DNA from: Lytechinus variegatus
Taxonomy: Eukaryota > Echinodermata > Echinoidea > Temnopleuroida > Toxopneustidae
Assembly: GCF_018143015.1 (NCBI RefSeq)
Contig: NC_054747.1
Location: 1,797,736-1,861,735, forward strand
Length of the DNA: 64,000 nt
Direction of reading: 5' to 3'
Positions 10,341-23,800 of this stretch are shown here, one piece after another. Made by a program: the position numbers and the translations under genes. Position 1 is the stretch's first letter. The number at the start of each line of letters is the position of its first letter. The notes beneath the pieces were generated by a model that saw nothing but the letters and a program-made list of their open reading frames with translations, had not been told where the DNA came from and made no database searches.

Positions 10341-10357
10341 GGGGGGGGGGGGGGGGG
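10341..10357 (+). repeat. Variable poly-G tract of the U2 unit (copy 1)
   Basis: A run of 17 G after a T-rich stretch (tttctttctttttttat), starting at +296. Counted through copies 1 to 22 the runs are 17, 14, 10, 11, 12, 14, 17, 10, 12, 10, 15, 12, 11, 16, 12, 14, 10, 11, 19, 11, 13 and 10. The bases after the run come in four forms: tggggtcg, tggtgtcg, tgtcg and an uninterrupted run to tcg. Confidence 0.95.
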
Positions 10358-11094
10358 TGGGGTCGAGGCTCTTTGTTTCATTGTAATTTGAACATTACAT
10401 TCAACGTTATATTCAAGCATCAGCCATTTGTCTTTCTCGAAAAGAAATTGAATAAATCATTAAACAAATCATTATCCACTACCTGTTTCACTGTTTCTAT
10501 TTGTACTGAGAAAGTCGTGTGCTTCTCGCGCTTGTAATCGATTCCACCGGTGATTTTTCTCAATTTTCAGGGGACTTCCCGCAAACGACCGACTTTTTCA
10601 GTAGAGGCGGGCACTCTTTCGCCAGTCAAATAGTTCTTAAAAGTTAAGCGATATTTCTTAGCAATTTGGACGAAGGAGGTTCTGTGATTGTCCTTTCTGG
10701 AATCACTGTTGGACGGTGAATCGAATGCATACCCTTTGGTCAATCAGCTGTATCAAATTTAAAAATCTTTGGAATGAATGAATGAAATTGTCATTTACCC
10801 CGTATCTACCCTGTACCTGGTTGACAATGTACGTCGTCCAGAAAGGCCTTGCCAAAGGGATACTTTTTAACTTTTGAAGCTTGATATCATTTCTATAAAG
10901 AACGGTTGGTCATTGTTTTTGCCCAGGTTTGTTAGAGACAATAGCTCGCCGGAATGTGTTAATATCTTCGTCCGATAACTATCGTCCTTTTAAAAGATAT
11001 TGAGGTTGTTATAAGGTTAAACTCTTTGAAATGCCTCACTGTTTTTCTTTATTAAAATTTAAAGTATACATGTTTCAGAAAACGTCAACTCGGT

Positions 11095-11281
11095 ATCGCT
11101 TCTCGGCCTTTTGGCTAAGATCATGTGTAGTATCTGTTCTTTTCAGCTTAATATCTGAAACGCGACTCACCGAGTCGCTTGTATATTAAACTGATTTTTG
11201 AACTTAGGCCATGGAATAGGGGCTTGCTCCGTCCTGGCCACGGGTTGGCCGGTATTGCAGTACCTCCGGGATCGGCCCACC
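11095..11281 (+). ncRNA. RNU2: U2 snRNA gene, copy 2
   Basis: One C is missing from the ggcccgg arm of stem-loop IV (reads ggccgg), giving 187 bases. The spacer has a 14-G tract and ctggctgac in place of ctggttgac. Period to copy 3 is 1044. Confidence 0.97.
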
Positions 11282-12138
11282 CCTCAAGGGGTTAATAAAA
11301 TACCAAAGAAAGAATGTTACTTTTGTTTCACCTGAATTACGCTGTATTCTCTTGCCTTATTTTTCGTTCGTATTTCTTTCTTTTTTTATGGGGGGGGGGG
11401 GGGTGGGGTCGAGGCTCTTTGTTTCATTGTAATTTGAACATTACATTCAACGTTATATTCAAGCATCAGCCATTTGTCTTTCTCGAAAAGAAATTGAATA
11501 AATCATTAAACAAATCATTATCCACTACCTGTTTCACTGTTTCTATTTGTACTGAGAAAGTCGTGTGCTTCTCGCGCTTGTAATCGATTCCACCGGTGAT
11601 TTTTCTCAATTTTCAGGGGACTTCCCGCAAACGACCGACTTTTTCAGTAGAGGCGGGCACTCTTTCGCCAGTCAAATAGTTCTTAAAAGTTAAGCGATAT
11701 TTCTTAGCAATTTGGACGAAGGAGGTTCTGTGATTGTCCTTTCTGGAATCACTGTTGGACGGTGAATCGAATGCATACCCTTTGGTCAATCAGCTGTATC
11801 AAATTTAAAAATCTTTGGAATGAATGAATGAAATTGTCATTTACCCCGTATCTACCTGTACCTGGCTGACAATGTACGTCGTCCAGAAGGCCTTGCCAAA
11901 GGGATACTTTTTAACTTTTGATGCTTGATATCATTTCTATAAAGAACGGTTGGTCATTGTTTTTGCCCAGGTTTGTTAGAGACAATAGCTCGCCGGAATG
12001 TGTTAATATCTTCGTCCGATAACTATCGTCCTTTTAAAAGATATTGAGGTTGTTATAAGGTTAAACTCTTTGAAATGCCTCACTGTTTTTCTTTATTAAA
12101 ATTTAAAGTATACATGTTTCAGAAAACGTCAACTCGGT

Positions 12139-12326
12139 ATCGCTTCTCGGCCTTTTGGCTAAGATCATGTGTAGTATCTGTTCTTTTCAGCTTAATATCT
12201 GAAACGCGACTCACCGAGTCGCTTGTATATTAAACTGATTTTTGAACTTAGGCCATGGAATAGGGGCTTGCTCCGTCCTGGCCACGGGTTGGCCCGGTAT
12301 TGCAGTACCTCCGGGATCGGCCCACC
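12139..12326 (+). ncRNA. RNU2: U2 snRNA gene, copy 3
   Basis: Matches copy 1 over the RNA. G-tract of 10 followed by tggtgtcg. Period 1043. Confidence 0.98.
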
Positions 12327-13181
12327 CCTCAAGGGGTTAATAAAATACCAAAGAAAGAATGTTACTTTTGTTTCACCTGAATTACGCTGTATTCTCTTGC
12401 CTTATTTTTCGTTCGTATTTCTTTCTTTTTTTATGGGGGGGGGGTGGTGTCGAGGCTCTTTGTTTCATTGTAATTTGAACATTACATTCAACGTTATATT
12501 CAAGCATCAGCCATTTGTCTTTCTCGAAAAGAAATTGAATAAATCATTAAACAAATCATTATCCACTACCTGTTTCACTGTTTCTATTTGTACTGAGAAA
12601 GTCGTGTGCTTCTCGCGCTTGTAATCGATTCCACCGGTGATTTTTCTCAATTTTCAGGGGACTTCCCGCAAACGACCGACTTTTTCAGTAGAGGCGGGCA
12701 CTCTTTCGCCAGTCAAATAGTTCTTAAAAGTTAAGCGATATTTCTTAGCAATTTGGACGAAGGAGGTTCTGTGATTGTCCTTTCTGGAATCACTGTTGGA
12801 CGGTGAATCGAATGCATACCCTTTGGTCAATCAGCTGTATCAAATTTAAAAATCTTTGGAATGAATGAATGAAATTGTCATTTACCCCGTATCTACCCTG
12901 TACCTGGTTGACAATGTACGTCGTCCAGAAAGGCCTTGCCAAAGAGATACTTTTTAACTTTTGATGCTTGATATCATTTCTATAAAGAACGGTTGGTCAT
13001 TGTTTTTGCCCAGGTTTGTTAGAGACAATAGCTCGCCGGAATGTGTTAATATCTTCGTCCGATAACTATCGTCCTTTTAAAAGATATTGAGGTTGTTATA
13101 AGGTTAAACTCTTTGAAATGCCTCACTGTTTTTCTTTATTAAAATTTAAAGTATACATGTTTCAGAAAACGTCAACTCGGT

Positions 13182-13369
13182 ATCGCTTCTCGGCCTTTTG
13201 GCTAAGATCATGTGTAGTATCTGTTCTTTTCAGCTTAATATCTGAAACGCGACTCACCGAGTCGCTTGTATATTAAACTGATTTTTGAACTTAGGCCATG
13301 GAATAGGGGCTTGCTCCGTCCTGGCCACGGGTTGGCCCGGTATTGCAGTACCTCCGGGATCGGCCCACC
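13182..13369 (+). ncRNA. RNU2: U2 snRNA gene, copy 4
   Basis: Matches copy 1 over the RNA. G-tract of 11 followed by tggggtcg. Period 1044. Confidence 0.98.
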
Positions 13370-14225
13370 CCTCAAGGGGTTAATAAAATACCAAAGAAAG
13401 AATGTTACTTTTGTTTCACCTGAATTACGCTGTATTCTCTTGCCTTATTTTTCGTTCGTATTTCTTTCTTTTTTTATGGGGGGGGGGGTGGGGTCGAGGC
13501 TCTTTGTTTCATTGTAATTTGAACATTACATTCAACGTTATATTCAAGCATCAGCCATTTGTCTTTCTCGAAAAGAAATTGAATAAATCATTAAACAAAT
13601 CATTATCCACTACCTGTTTCACTGTTTCTATTTGTACTGAGAAAGTCGTGTGCTTCTCGCGCTTGTAATCGATTCCACCGGTGATTTTTCTCAATTTTCA
13701 GGGGACTTCCCGCAAACGACCGACTTTTTCAGTAGAGGCGGGCACTCTTTCGCCAGTCAAATAGTTCTTAAAAGTTAAGCGATATTTCTTAGCAATTTGG
13801 ACGAAGGAGGTTCTGTGATTGTCCTTTCTGGAATCACTGTTGGACGGTGAATCGAATGCATACCCTTTGGTCAATCAGCTGTATCAAATTTAAAAATCTT
13901 TGGAATGAATGAATGAAATTGTCATTTACCCCGTATCTACCCTGTACCTGGTTGACAATGTACGTCGTCCAGAAAGGCCTTGCCAAAGGGATACTTTTTA
14001 ACTTTTGATGCTTGATATCATTTCTATAAAGAACGGTTGGTCATTGTTTTTGCCCAGGTTTGTTAGAGACAATAGCTCGCCGGAATGTGTTAATATCTTC
14101 GTCCGATAACTATCGTCCTTTTAAAAGATATTGAGGTTGTTATAAGGTTAAACTCTTTGAAATGCCTCACTGTTTTTCTTTATTAAAATTTAAAGTATAC
14201 ATGTTTCAGAAAACGTCAACTCGGT

Positions 14226-14413
14226 ATCGCTTCTCGGCCTTTTGGCTAAGATCATGTGTAGTATCTGTTCTTTTCAGCTTAATATCTGAAACGCGACTCA
14301 CCGAGTCGCTTGTATATTAAACTGATTTTTGAACTTAGGCCATGGAATAGGGGCTTGCTCCGTCCTGGCCACGGGTTGGCCCGGTATTGCAGTACCTCCG
14401 GGATCGGCCCACC
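14226..14413 (+). ncRNA. RNU2: U2 snRNA gene, copy 5
   Basis: Matches copy 1 over the RNA. G-tract of 12 followed by tggggtcg. Period 1045. Confidence 0.98.
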
Positions 14414-15270
14414 CCTCAAGGGGTTAATAAAATACCAAAGAAAGAATGTTACTTTTGTTTCACCTGAATTACGCTGTATTCTCTTGCCTTATTTTTCGTT
14501 CGTATTTCTTTCTTTTTTTATGGGGGGGGGGGGTGGGGTCGAGGCTCTTTGTTTCATTGTAATTTGAACATTACATTCAACGTTATATTCAAGCATCAGC
14601 CATTTGTCTTTCTCGAAAAGAAATTGAATAAATCATTAAACAAATCATTATCCACTACCTGTTTCACTGTTTCTATTTGTACTGAGAAAGTCGTGTGCTT
14701 CTCGCGCTTGTAATCGATTCCACCGGTGATTTTTCTCAATTTTCAGGGGACTTCCCGCAAACGACCGACTTTTTCAGTAGAGGCGGGCACTCTTTCGCCA
14801 GTCAAATAGTTCTTAAAAGTTAAGCGATATTTCTTAGCAATTTGGACGAAGGAGGTTCTGTGATTGTCCTTTCTGGAATCACTGTTGGACGGTGAATCGA
14901 ATGCATACCCTTTGGTCAATCAGCTGTATCAAATTTAAAAATCTTTGGAATGAATGAATGAAATTGTCATTTACCCCGTATCTACCCTGTACCTGGTTGA
15001 CAATGTACGTCGTCCAGAAAGGCCTTGCCAAAGGGATACTTTTTAACTTTTGATGCTTGATATCATTTCTATAAAGAACGGTTGGTCATTGTTTTTGCCC
15101 AGGTTTGTTAGAGACAATAGCTCGCCGGAATGTGTTAATATCTTCGTCCGATAACTATCGTCCTTTTAAAAGATATTGAGGTTGTTATAAGGTTAAACTC
15201 TTTGAAATGCCTCACTGTTTTTCTTTATTAAAATTTAAAGTATACATGTTTCAGAAAACGTCAACTCGGT

Positions 15271-15458
15271 ATCGCTTCTCGGCCTTTTGGCTAAGATCAT
15301 GTGTAGTATCTGTTCTTTTCAGCTTAATATCTGAAACGCGACTCACCGAGTCGCTTGTATATTAAACTGATTTTTGAACTTAGGCCATGGAATAGGGGCT
15401 TGCTCCGTCCTGGCCACGGGTTGGCCCGGTATTGCAGTACCTCCGGGATCGGCCCACC
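15271..15458 (+). ncRNA. RNU2: U2 snRNA gene, copy 6
   Basis: RNA matches copy 1. The spacer has a longer T run before 14 G and tgtcg, and ccactcctg for ccactacctg. These features recur in part in copy 14. The unit ends with the attgaaat promoter variant. Period 1041. Confidence 0.98.
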
Positions 15459-16311
15459 CCTCAAGGGGTTAATAAAATACCAAAGAAAGAATGTTACTTT
15501 TGTTTCACCTGAATTACGCTGTATTCTCTTGCCTTATTTTTTGTTCGTATTTCTTTTTTTTTTATGGGGGGGGGGGGGGTGTCGAGGCTCTTTGTTTCAT
15601 TGTAATTTGAACATTACATTCAACGTTATATTCAAGCATCAGCCATTTGTCTTTCTCGAAAAGAAATTGAATAAATCATTAAACAAATCATTATCCACTC
15701 CTGTTTCACTGTTTCTATTTGTACTGAGAAAGTCGTGTGCTTCTCGCGCTTGTAATCGATTCCACCGGTGATTTTTCTCAATTTTCAGGGGACTTCCCGC
15801 AAACGACCGACTTTTTCAGTAGAGGCGGGCACTCTTTCGCCAGTCAAATAGTTCTTAAAAGTTAAGCGATATTTCTTAGCAATTTGGACGAAGGAGGTTC
15901 TGTGATTGTCCTTTCTGGAATCACTGTTGGACGGTGAATCGAATGCATACCCTTTGGTCAATCAGCTGTATCAAATTTAAAAATCTTTGGAATGAATGAA
16001 TGAAATTGTCATTTACCCCGTATCTACCCTGTACCTGGTTGACAATGTACGTCGTCCAGAAGGCCTTGCCAAAGAGATACTTTTTAACTTTTGATGCTTG
16101 ATATCATTTCTATAAAGAACGGTTGGTCATTGTTTTTGCCCAGGTTTGTTAGAGACAATAGCTCGCCGGAATGTGTTAATATCTTCGTCCGATAACTATC
16201 GTCCTTTTAAAAGATATTGAGGTTGTTATAAGGTTAAACTCTTTGAAATGCCTCACTGTTTTTCTTTATTGAAATTTAAAGTATACATGTTTCAGAAAAC
16301 GTCAACTCGGT

Positions 16312-16499
16312 ATCGCTTCTCGGCCTTTTGGCTAAGATCATGTGTAGTATCTGTTCTTTTCAGCTTAATATCTGAAACGCGACTCACCGAGTCGCTTGTA
16401 TATTAAACTGATTTTTGAACTTAGGCCATGGAATAGGGGCTTGCTCCGTCCTGGCCACGGGTTGGCCCGGTATTGCAGTACCTCCGGGATCGGCCCACC
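16312..16499 (+). ncRNA. RNU2: U2 snRNA gene, copy 7
   Basis: RNA intact; the promoter carries attgaaat. One C is missing just past the 3' end (caccctc). The G-tract is 17 and runs straight into tcg, as in copy 19. The spacer reads taacatttgatgc, shared only with the unit of copy 20. Period 1042. Confidence 0.97.
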
Positions 16500-17353
16500 C
16501 TCAAGGGGTTAATAAAATACCAAAGAAAGAATGTTACTTTTGTTTCACCTGAATTACGCTGTATTCTCTTGCCTTATTTTTCGTTCGTATTTCTTTCTTT
16601 TTTTATGGGGGGGGGGGGGGGGGTCGAGGCTCTTTGTTTCATTGTAATTTGAACATTACATTCAACGTTATATTCAAGCATCAGCCATTTGTCTTTCTCG
16701 AAAAGAAATTGAATAAATCATTAAACAAATCATTATCCACTACCTGTTTCACTGTTTCTATTTGTACTGAGAAAGTCGTGTGCTTCTCGCGCTTGTAATC
16801 GATTCCACCGGTGATTTTTCTCAATTTTCAGGGGACTTCCCGCAAACGACCGACTTTTTCAGTAGAGGCGGGCACTCTTTCGCCAGTCAAATAGTTCTTA
16901 AAAGTTAAGCGATATTTCTTAGCAATTTGGACGAAGGAGGTTCTGTGATTGTCCTTTCTGGAATCACTGTTGGACGGTGAATCGAATGCATACCCTTTGG
17001 TCAATCAGCTGTATCAAATTTAAAAATCTTTGGAATGAATGAATGAAATTGTCATTTACCCGTATCTACCCTGTACCTGGTTGACAATGTACGTCGTCCA
17101 GAAGGCCTTGCCAAAGAGATACTTTTTAACATTTGATGCTTGATATCATTTCTATAAAGAACGGTTGGTCATTGTTTTTGCCCAGGTTTGTTAGAGACAA
17201 TAGCTCGCCGGAATGTGTTAATATCTTCGTCCGATAACTATCGTCCTTTTAAAAGATATTGAGGTTGTTATAAGGTTAAACTCTTTGAAATGCCTCACTG
17301 TTTTTCTTTATTAAAATTTAAAGTATACATGTTTCAGAAAACGTCAACTCGGT

Positions 17354-17541
17354 ATCGCTTCTCGGCCTTTTGGCTAAGATCATGTGTAGTATCTGTTCTT
17401 TTCAGCTTAATATCTGAAACGCGACTCACCGAGTCGCTTGTATATTAAACTGATTTTTGAACTTAGGCCATGGAATAGGGGCTTGCTCCGTCCTGGCCAC
17501 GGGTTGGCCCGGTATTGCAGTACCTCCGGGATCGGCCCACC
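17354..17541 (+). ncRNA. RNU2: U2 snRNA gene, copy 8
   Basis: RNA matches copy 1. G-tract of 10, tggtgtcg; one T pair lost before it (tttcttcttttt). Period 1042. Confidence 0.98.
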
Positions 17542-18395
17542 CCTCAAGGGGTTAATAAAATACCAAAGAAAGAATGTTACTTTTGTTTCACCTGAATTAC
17601 GCTGTATTCTCTTGCCTTATTTTTCGTTCGTATTTCTTCTTTTTTTATGGGGGGGGGGTGGTGTCGAGGCTCTTTGTTTCATTGTAATTTGAACATTACA
17701 TTCAACGTTATATTCAAGCATCAGCCATTTGTCTTTCTCGAAAAGAAATTGAATAAATCATTAAACAAATCATTATCCACTACCTGTTTCACTGTTTCTA
17801 TTTGTACTGAGAAAGTCGTGTGCTTCTCGCGCTTGTAATCGATTCCACCGGTGATTTTTCTCAATTTTCAGGGGACTTCCCGCAAACGACCGACTTTTTC
17901 AGTAGAGGCGGGCACTCTTTCGCCAGTCAAATAGTTCTTAAAAGTTAAGCGATATTTCTTAGCAATTTGGACGAAGGAGGTTCTGTGATTGTCCTTTCTG
18001 GAATCACTGTTGGACGGTGAATCGAATGCATACCCTTTGGTCAATCAGCTGTATCAAATTTAAAAATCTTTGGAATGAATGAATGAAATTGTCATTTACC
18101 CCGTATCTACCCTGTACCTGGTTGACAATGTACGTCGTCCAGAAAGGCCTTGCCAAAGAGATACTTTTTAACTTTTGATGCTTGATATCATTTCTATAAA
18201 GAACGGTTGGTCATTGTTTTTGCCCAGGTTTGTTAGAGACAATAGCTCGCCGGAATGTGTTAATATCTTCGTCCGATAACTATCGTCCTTTTAAAAGATA
18301 TTGAGGTTGTTATAAGGTTAAACTCTTTGAAATGCCTCACTGTTTTTCTTTATTAAAATTTAAAGTATACATGTTTCAGAAAACGTCAACTCGGT

Positions 18396-18582
18396 ATCGC
18401 TTCTCGGCCTTTTGGCTAAGATCATGTGTAGTATCTGTTCTTTTCAGCTTAATATCTGAAACGCGACTCACCGAGTCGCTTGTATATTAAACTGATTTTT
18501 GAACTTAGGCCATGGAATAGGGGCTTGCTCCGTCCTGGCCACGGGTTGGCCGGTATTGCAGTACCTCCGGGATCGGCCCACC
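18396..18582 (+). ncRNA. RNU2: U2 snRNA gene, copy 9
   Basis: Stem-loop IV has ggccgg in place of ggcccgg, as in copy 2. G-tract of 12, tggggtcg. Period 1044. Confidence 0.97.
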
Positions 18583-19439
18583 CCTCAAGGGGTTAATAAA
18601 ATACCAAAGAAAGAATGTTACTTTTGTTTCACCTGAATTACGCTGTATTCTCTTGCCTTATTTTTCGTTCGTATTTCTTTCTTTTTTTATGGGGGGGGGG
18701 GGTGGGGTCGAGGCTCTTTGTTTCATTGTAATTTGAACATTACATTCAACGTTATATTCAAGCATCAGCCATTTGTCTTTCTCGAAAAGAAATTGAATAA
18801 ATCATTAAACAAATCATTATCCACTACCTGTTTCACTGTTTCTATTTGTACTGAGAAAGTCGTGTGCTTCTCGCGCTTGTAATCGATTCCACCGGTGATT
18901 TTTCTCAATTTTCAGGGGACTTCCCGCAAACGACCGACTTTTTCAGTAGAGGCGGGCACTCTTTCGCCAGTCAAATAGTTCTTAAAAGTTAAGCGATATT
19001 TCTTAGCAATTTGGACGAAGGAGGTTCTGTGATTGTCCTTTCTGGAATCACTGTTGGACGGTGAATCGAATGCATACCCTTTGGTCAATCAGCTGTATCA
19101 AATTTAAAAATCTTTGGAATGAATGAATGAAATTGTCATTTACCCCGTATCTACCCTGTACCTGGTTGACAATGTACGTCGTCCAGAAAGGCCTTGCCAA
19201 AGAGATACTTTTTAACTTTTGATGCTTGATATCATTTCTATAAAGAACGGTTGGTCATTGTTTTTGCCCAGGTTTGTTAGAGACAATAGCTCGCCGGAAT
19301 GTGTTAATATCTTCGTCCGATAACTATCGTCCTTTTAAAAGATATTGAGGTTGTTATAAGGTTAAACTCTTTGAAATGCCTCACTGTTTTTCTTTATTAA
19401 AATTTAAAGTATACATGTTTCAGAAAACGTCAACTCGGT

Positions 19440-19627
19440 ATCGCTTCTCGGCCTTTTGGCTAAGATCATGTGTAGTATCTGTTCTTTTCAGCTTAATATC
19501 TGAAACGCGACTCACCGAGTCGCTTGTATATTAAACTGATTTTTGAACTTAGGCCATGGAATAGGGGCTTGCTCCGTCCTGGCCACGGGTTGGCCCGGTA
19601 TTGCAGTACCTCCGGGATCGGCCCACC
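19440..19627 (+). ncRNA. RNU2: U2 snRNA gene, copy 10
   Basis: RNA matches copy 1. G-tract of 10, tggtgtcg. Period 1043. Confidence 0.98.
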
Positions 19628-20482
19628 CCTCAAGGGGTTAATAAAATACCAAAGAAAGAATGTTACTTTTGTTTCACCTGAATTACGCTGTATTCTCTTG
19701 CCTTATTTTTCGTTCGTATTTCTTTCTTTTTTTATGGGGGGGGGGTGGTGTCGAGGCTCTTTGTTTCATTGTAATTTGAACATTACATTCAACGTTATAT
19801 TCAAGCATCAGCCATTTGTCTTTCTCGAAAAGAAATTGAATAAATCATTAAACAAATCATTATCCACTACCTGTTTCACTGTTTCTATTTGTACTGAGAA
19901 AGTCGTGTGCTTCTCGCGCTTGTAATCGATTCCACCGGTGATTTTTCTCAATTTTCAGGGGACTTCCCGCAAACGACCGACTTTTTCAGTAGAGGCGGGC
20001 ACTCTTTCGCCAGTCAAATAGTTCTTAAAAGTTAAGCGATATTTCTTAGCAATTTGGACGAAGGAGGTTCTGTGATTGTCCTTTCTGGAATCACTGTTGG
20101 ACGGTGAATCGAATGCATACCCTTTGGTCAATCAGCTGTATCAAATTTAAAAATCTTTGGAATGAATGAATGAAATTGTCATTTACCCCGTATCTACCCT
20201 GTACCTGGTTGACAATGTACGTCGTCCAGAAAGGCCTTGCCAAAGAGATACTTTTTAACTTTTGATGCTTGATATCATTTCTATAAAGAACGGTTGGTCA
20301 TTGTTTTTGCCCAGGTTTGTTAGAGACAATAGCTCGCCGGAATGTGTTAATATCTTCGTCCGATAACTATCGTCCTTTTAAAAGATATTGAGGTTGTTAT
20401 AAGGTTAAACTCTTTGAAATGCCTCACTGTTTTTCTTTATTAAAATTTAAAGTATACATGTTTCAGAAAACGTCAACTCGGT

Positions 20483-20670
20483 ATCGCTTCTCGGCCTTTT
20501 GGCTAAGATCATGTGTAGTATCTGTTCTTTTCAGCTTAATATCTGAAACGCGACTCACCGAGTCGCTTGTATATTAAACTGATTTTTGAACTTAGGCCAT
20601 GGAATAGGGGCTTGCTCCGTCCTGGCCACGGGTTGGCCCGGTATTGCAGTACCTCCGGGATCGGCCCACC
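20483..20670 (+). ncRNA. RNU2: U2 snRNA gene, copy 11
   Basis: RNA matches copy 1; the downstream hairpin lacks one C. G-tract of 15, tgtcg. Period 1044. Confidence 0.98.
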
Positions 20671-21526
20671 CTCAAGGGGTTAATAAAATACCAAAGAAAG
20701 AATGTTACTTTTGTTTCACCTGAATTACGCTGTATTCTCTTGCCTTATTTTTCGTTCGTATTTCTTTCTTTTTTTATGGGGGGGGGGGGGGGTGTCGAGG
20801 CTCTTTGTTTCATTGTAATTTGAACATTACATTCAACGTTATATTCAAGCATCAGCCATTTGTCTTTCTCGAAAAGAAATTGAATAAATCATTAAACAAA
20901 TCATTATCCACTACCTGTTTCACTGTTTCTATTTGTACTGAGAAAGTCGTGTGCTTCTCGCGCTTGTAATCGATTCCACCGGTGATTTTTCTCAATTTTC
21001 AGGGGACTTCCCGCAAACGACCGACTTTTTCAGTAGAGGCGGGCACTCTTTCGCCAGTCAAATAGTTCTTAAAAGTTAAGCGATATTTCTTAGCAATTTG
21101 GACGAAGGAGGTTCTGTGATTGTCCTTTCTGGAATCACTGTTGGACGGTGAATCGAATGCATACCCTTTGGTCAATCAGCTGTATCAAATTTAAAAATCT
21201 TTGGAATGAATGAATGAAATTGTCATTTACCCCGTATCTACCCTGTACCTGGTTGACAATGTACGTCGTCCAGAAAGGCCTTGCCAAAGAGATACTTTTT
21301 AACTTTTGATGCTTGATATCATTTCTATAAAGAACGGTTGGTCATTGTTTTTGCCCAGGTTTGTTAGAGACAATAGCTCGCCGGAATGTGTTAATATCTT
21401 CGTCCGATAACTATCGTCCTTTTAAAAGATATTGAGGTTGTTATAAGGTTAAACTCTTTGAAATGCCTCACTGTTTTTCTTTATTAAAATTTAAAGTATA
21501 CATGTTTCAGAAAACGTCAACTCGGT

Positions 21527-21714
21527 ATCGCTTCTCGGCCTTTTGGCTAAGATCATGTGTAGTATCTGTTCTTTTCAGCTTAATATCTGAAACGCGACTC
21601 ACCGAGTCGCTTGTATATTAAACTGATTTTTGAACTTAGGCCATGGAATAGGGGCTTGCTCCGTCCTGGCCACGGGTTGGCCCGGTATTGCAGTACCTCC
21701 GGGATCGGCCCACC
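21527..21714 (+). ncRNA. RNU2: U2 snRNA gene, copy 12
   Basis: RNA matches copy 1; the downstream hairpin lacks one C. The spacer has cttccgtaaacg, shared with the unit of copy 17, and gaagcttg. G-tract of 12. Period 1042. Confidence 0.98.
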
Positions 21715-22568
21715 CTCAAGGGGTTAATAAAATACCAAAGAAAGAATGTTACTTTTGTTTCACCTGAATTACGCTGTATTCTCTTGCCTTATTTTTCGTT
21801 CGTATTTCTTTCTTTTTTTATGGGGGGGGGGGGTGGTGTCGAGGCTCTTTGTTTCATTGTAATTTGAACATTACATTCAACGTTATATTCAAGCATCAGC
21901 CATTTGTCTTTCTCGAAAAGAAATTGAATAAATCATTAAACAAATCATTATCCACTACCTGTTTCACTGTTTCTATTTGTACTGAGAAAGTCGTGTGCTT
22001 CTCGCGCTTGTAATCGATTCCACCGGTGATTTTTCTCAATTTTCAGGGGACTTCCGTAAACGACCGACTTTTTCAGTAGAGGCGGGCACTCTTTCGCCAG
22101 TCAAATAGTTCTTAAAAGTTAAGCGATATTTCTTAGCAATTTGGACGAAGGAGGTTCTGTGATTGTCCTTTCTGGAATCACTGTTGGACGGTGAATCGAA
22201 TGCATACCCTTTGGTCAATCAGCTGTATCAAATTTAAAAATCTTTGGAATGAATGAATGAAATTGTCATTTACCCCGTATCTACCCTGTACCTGGTTGAC
22301 AATGTACGTCGTCCAGAAGGCCTTGCCAAAGGGATACTTTTTAACTTTTGAAGCTTGATATCATTTCTATAAAGAACGGTTGGTCATTGTTTTTGCCCAG
22401 GTTTGTTAGAGACAATAGCTCGCCGGAATGTGTTAATATCTTCGTCCGATAACTATCGTCCTTTTAAAAGATATTGAGGTTGTTATAAGGTTAAACTCTT
22501 TGAAATGCCTCACTGTTTTTCTTTATTAAAATTTAAAGTATACATGTTTCAGAAAACGTCAACTCGGT

Positions 22569-22756
22569 ATCGCTTCTCGGCCTTTTGGCTAAGATCATGT
22601 GTAGTATCTGTTCTTTTCAGCTTAATATCTGAAACGCGACTCACCGAGTCGCTTGTATATTAAACTGATTTTTGAACTTAGGCCATGGAATAGGGGCTTG
22701 CTCCGTCCTGGCCACGGGTTGGCCCGGTATTGCAGTACCTCCGGGATCGGCCCACC
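22569..22756 (+). ncRNA. RNU2: U2 snRNA gene, copy 13
   Basis: RNA matches copy 1. G-tract of 11, tggtgtcg; gaagcttg form; the unit ends with attgaaat. Period 1044. Confidence 0.98.
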
Positions 22757-23612
22757 CCTCAAGGGGTTAATAAAATACCAAAGAAAGAATGTTACTTTTG
22801 TTTCACCTGAATTACGCTGTATTCTCTTGCCTTATTTTTCGTTCGTATTTCTTTCTTTTTTTATGGGGGGGGGGGTGGTGTCGAGGCTCTTTGTTTCATT
22901 GTAATTTGAACATTACATTCAACGTTATATTCAAGCATCAGCCATTTGTCTTTCTCGAAAAGAAATTGAATAAATCATTAAACAAATCATTATCCACTAC
23001 CTGTTTCACTGTTTCTATTTGTACTGAGAAAGTCGTGTGCTTCTCGCGCTTGTAATCGATTCCACCGGTGATTTTTCTCAATTTTCAGGGGACTTCCCGC
23101 AAACGACCGACTTTTTCAGTAGAGGCGGGCACTCTTTCGCCAGTCAAATAGTTCTTAAAAGTTAAGCGATATTTCTTAGCAATTTGGACGAAGGAGGTTC
23201 TGTGATTGTCCTTTCTGGAATCACTGTTGGACGGTGAATCGAATGCATACCCTTTGGTCAATCAGCTGTATCAAATTTAAAAATCTTTGGAATGAATGAA
23301 TGAAATTGTCATTTACCCCGTATCTACCCTGTACCTGGTTGACAATGTACGTCGTCCAGAAAGGCCTTGCCAAAGAGATACTTTTTAACTTTTGAAGCTT
23401 GATATCATTTCTATAAAGAACGGTTGGTCATTGTTTTTGCCCAGGTTTGTTAGAGACAATAGCTCGCCGGAATGTGTTAATATCTTCGTCCGATAACTAT
23501 CGTCCTTTTAAAAGATATTGAGGTTGTTATAAGGTTAAACTCTTTGAAATGCCTCACTGTTTTTCTTTATTGAAATTTAAAGTATACATGTTTCAGAAAA
23601 CGTCAACTCGGT

Positions 23613-23800
23613 ATCGCTTCTCGGCCTTTTGGCTAAGATCATGTGTAGTATCTGTTCTTTTCAGCTTAATATCTGAAACGCGACTCACCGAGTCGCTTGT
23701 ATATTAAACTGATTTTTGAACTTAGGCCATGGAATAGGGGCTTGCTCCGTCCTGGCCACGGGTTGGCCCGGTATTGCAGTACCTCCGGGATCGGCCCACC
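23613..23800 (+). ncRNA. RNU2: U2 snRNA gene, copy 14
   Basis: RNA matches copy 1; promoter carries attgaaat. G-tract of 16, tgtcg, with the long T run of copy 6 and ccactccctg. Period 1045. Confidence 0.98.
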
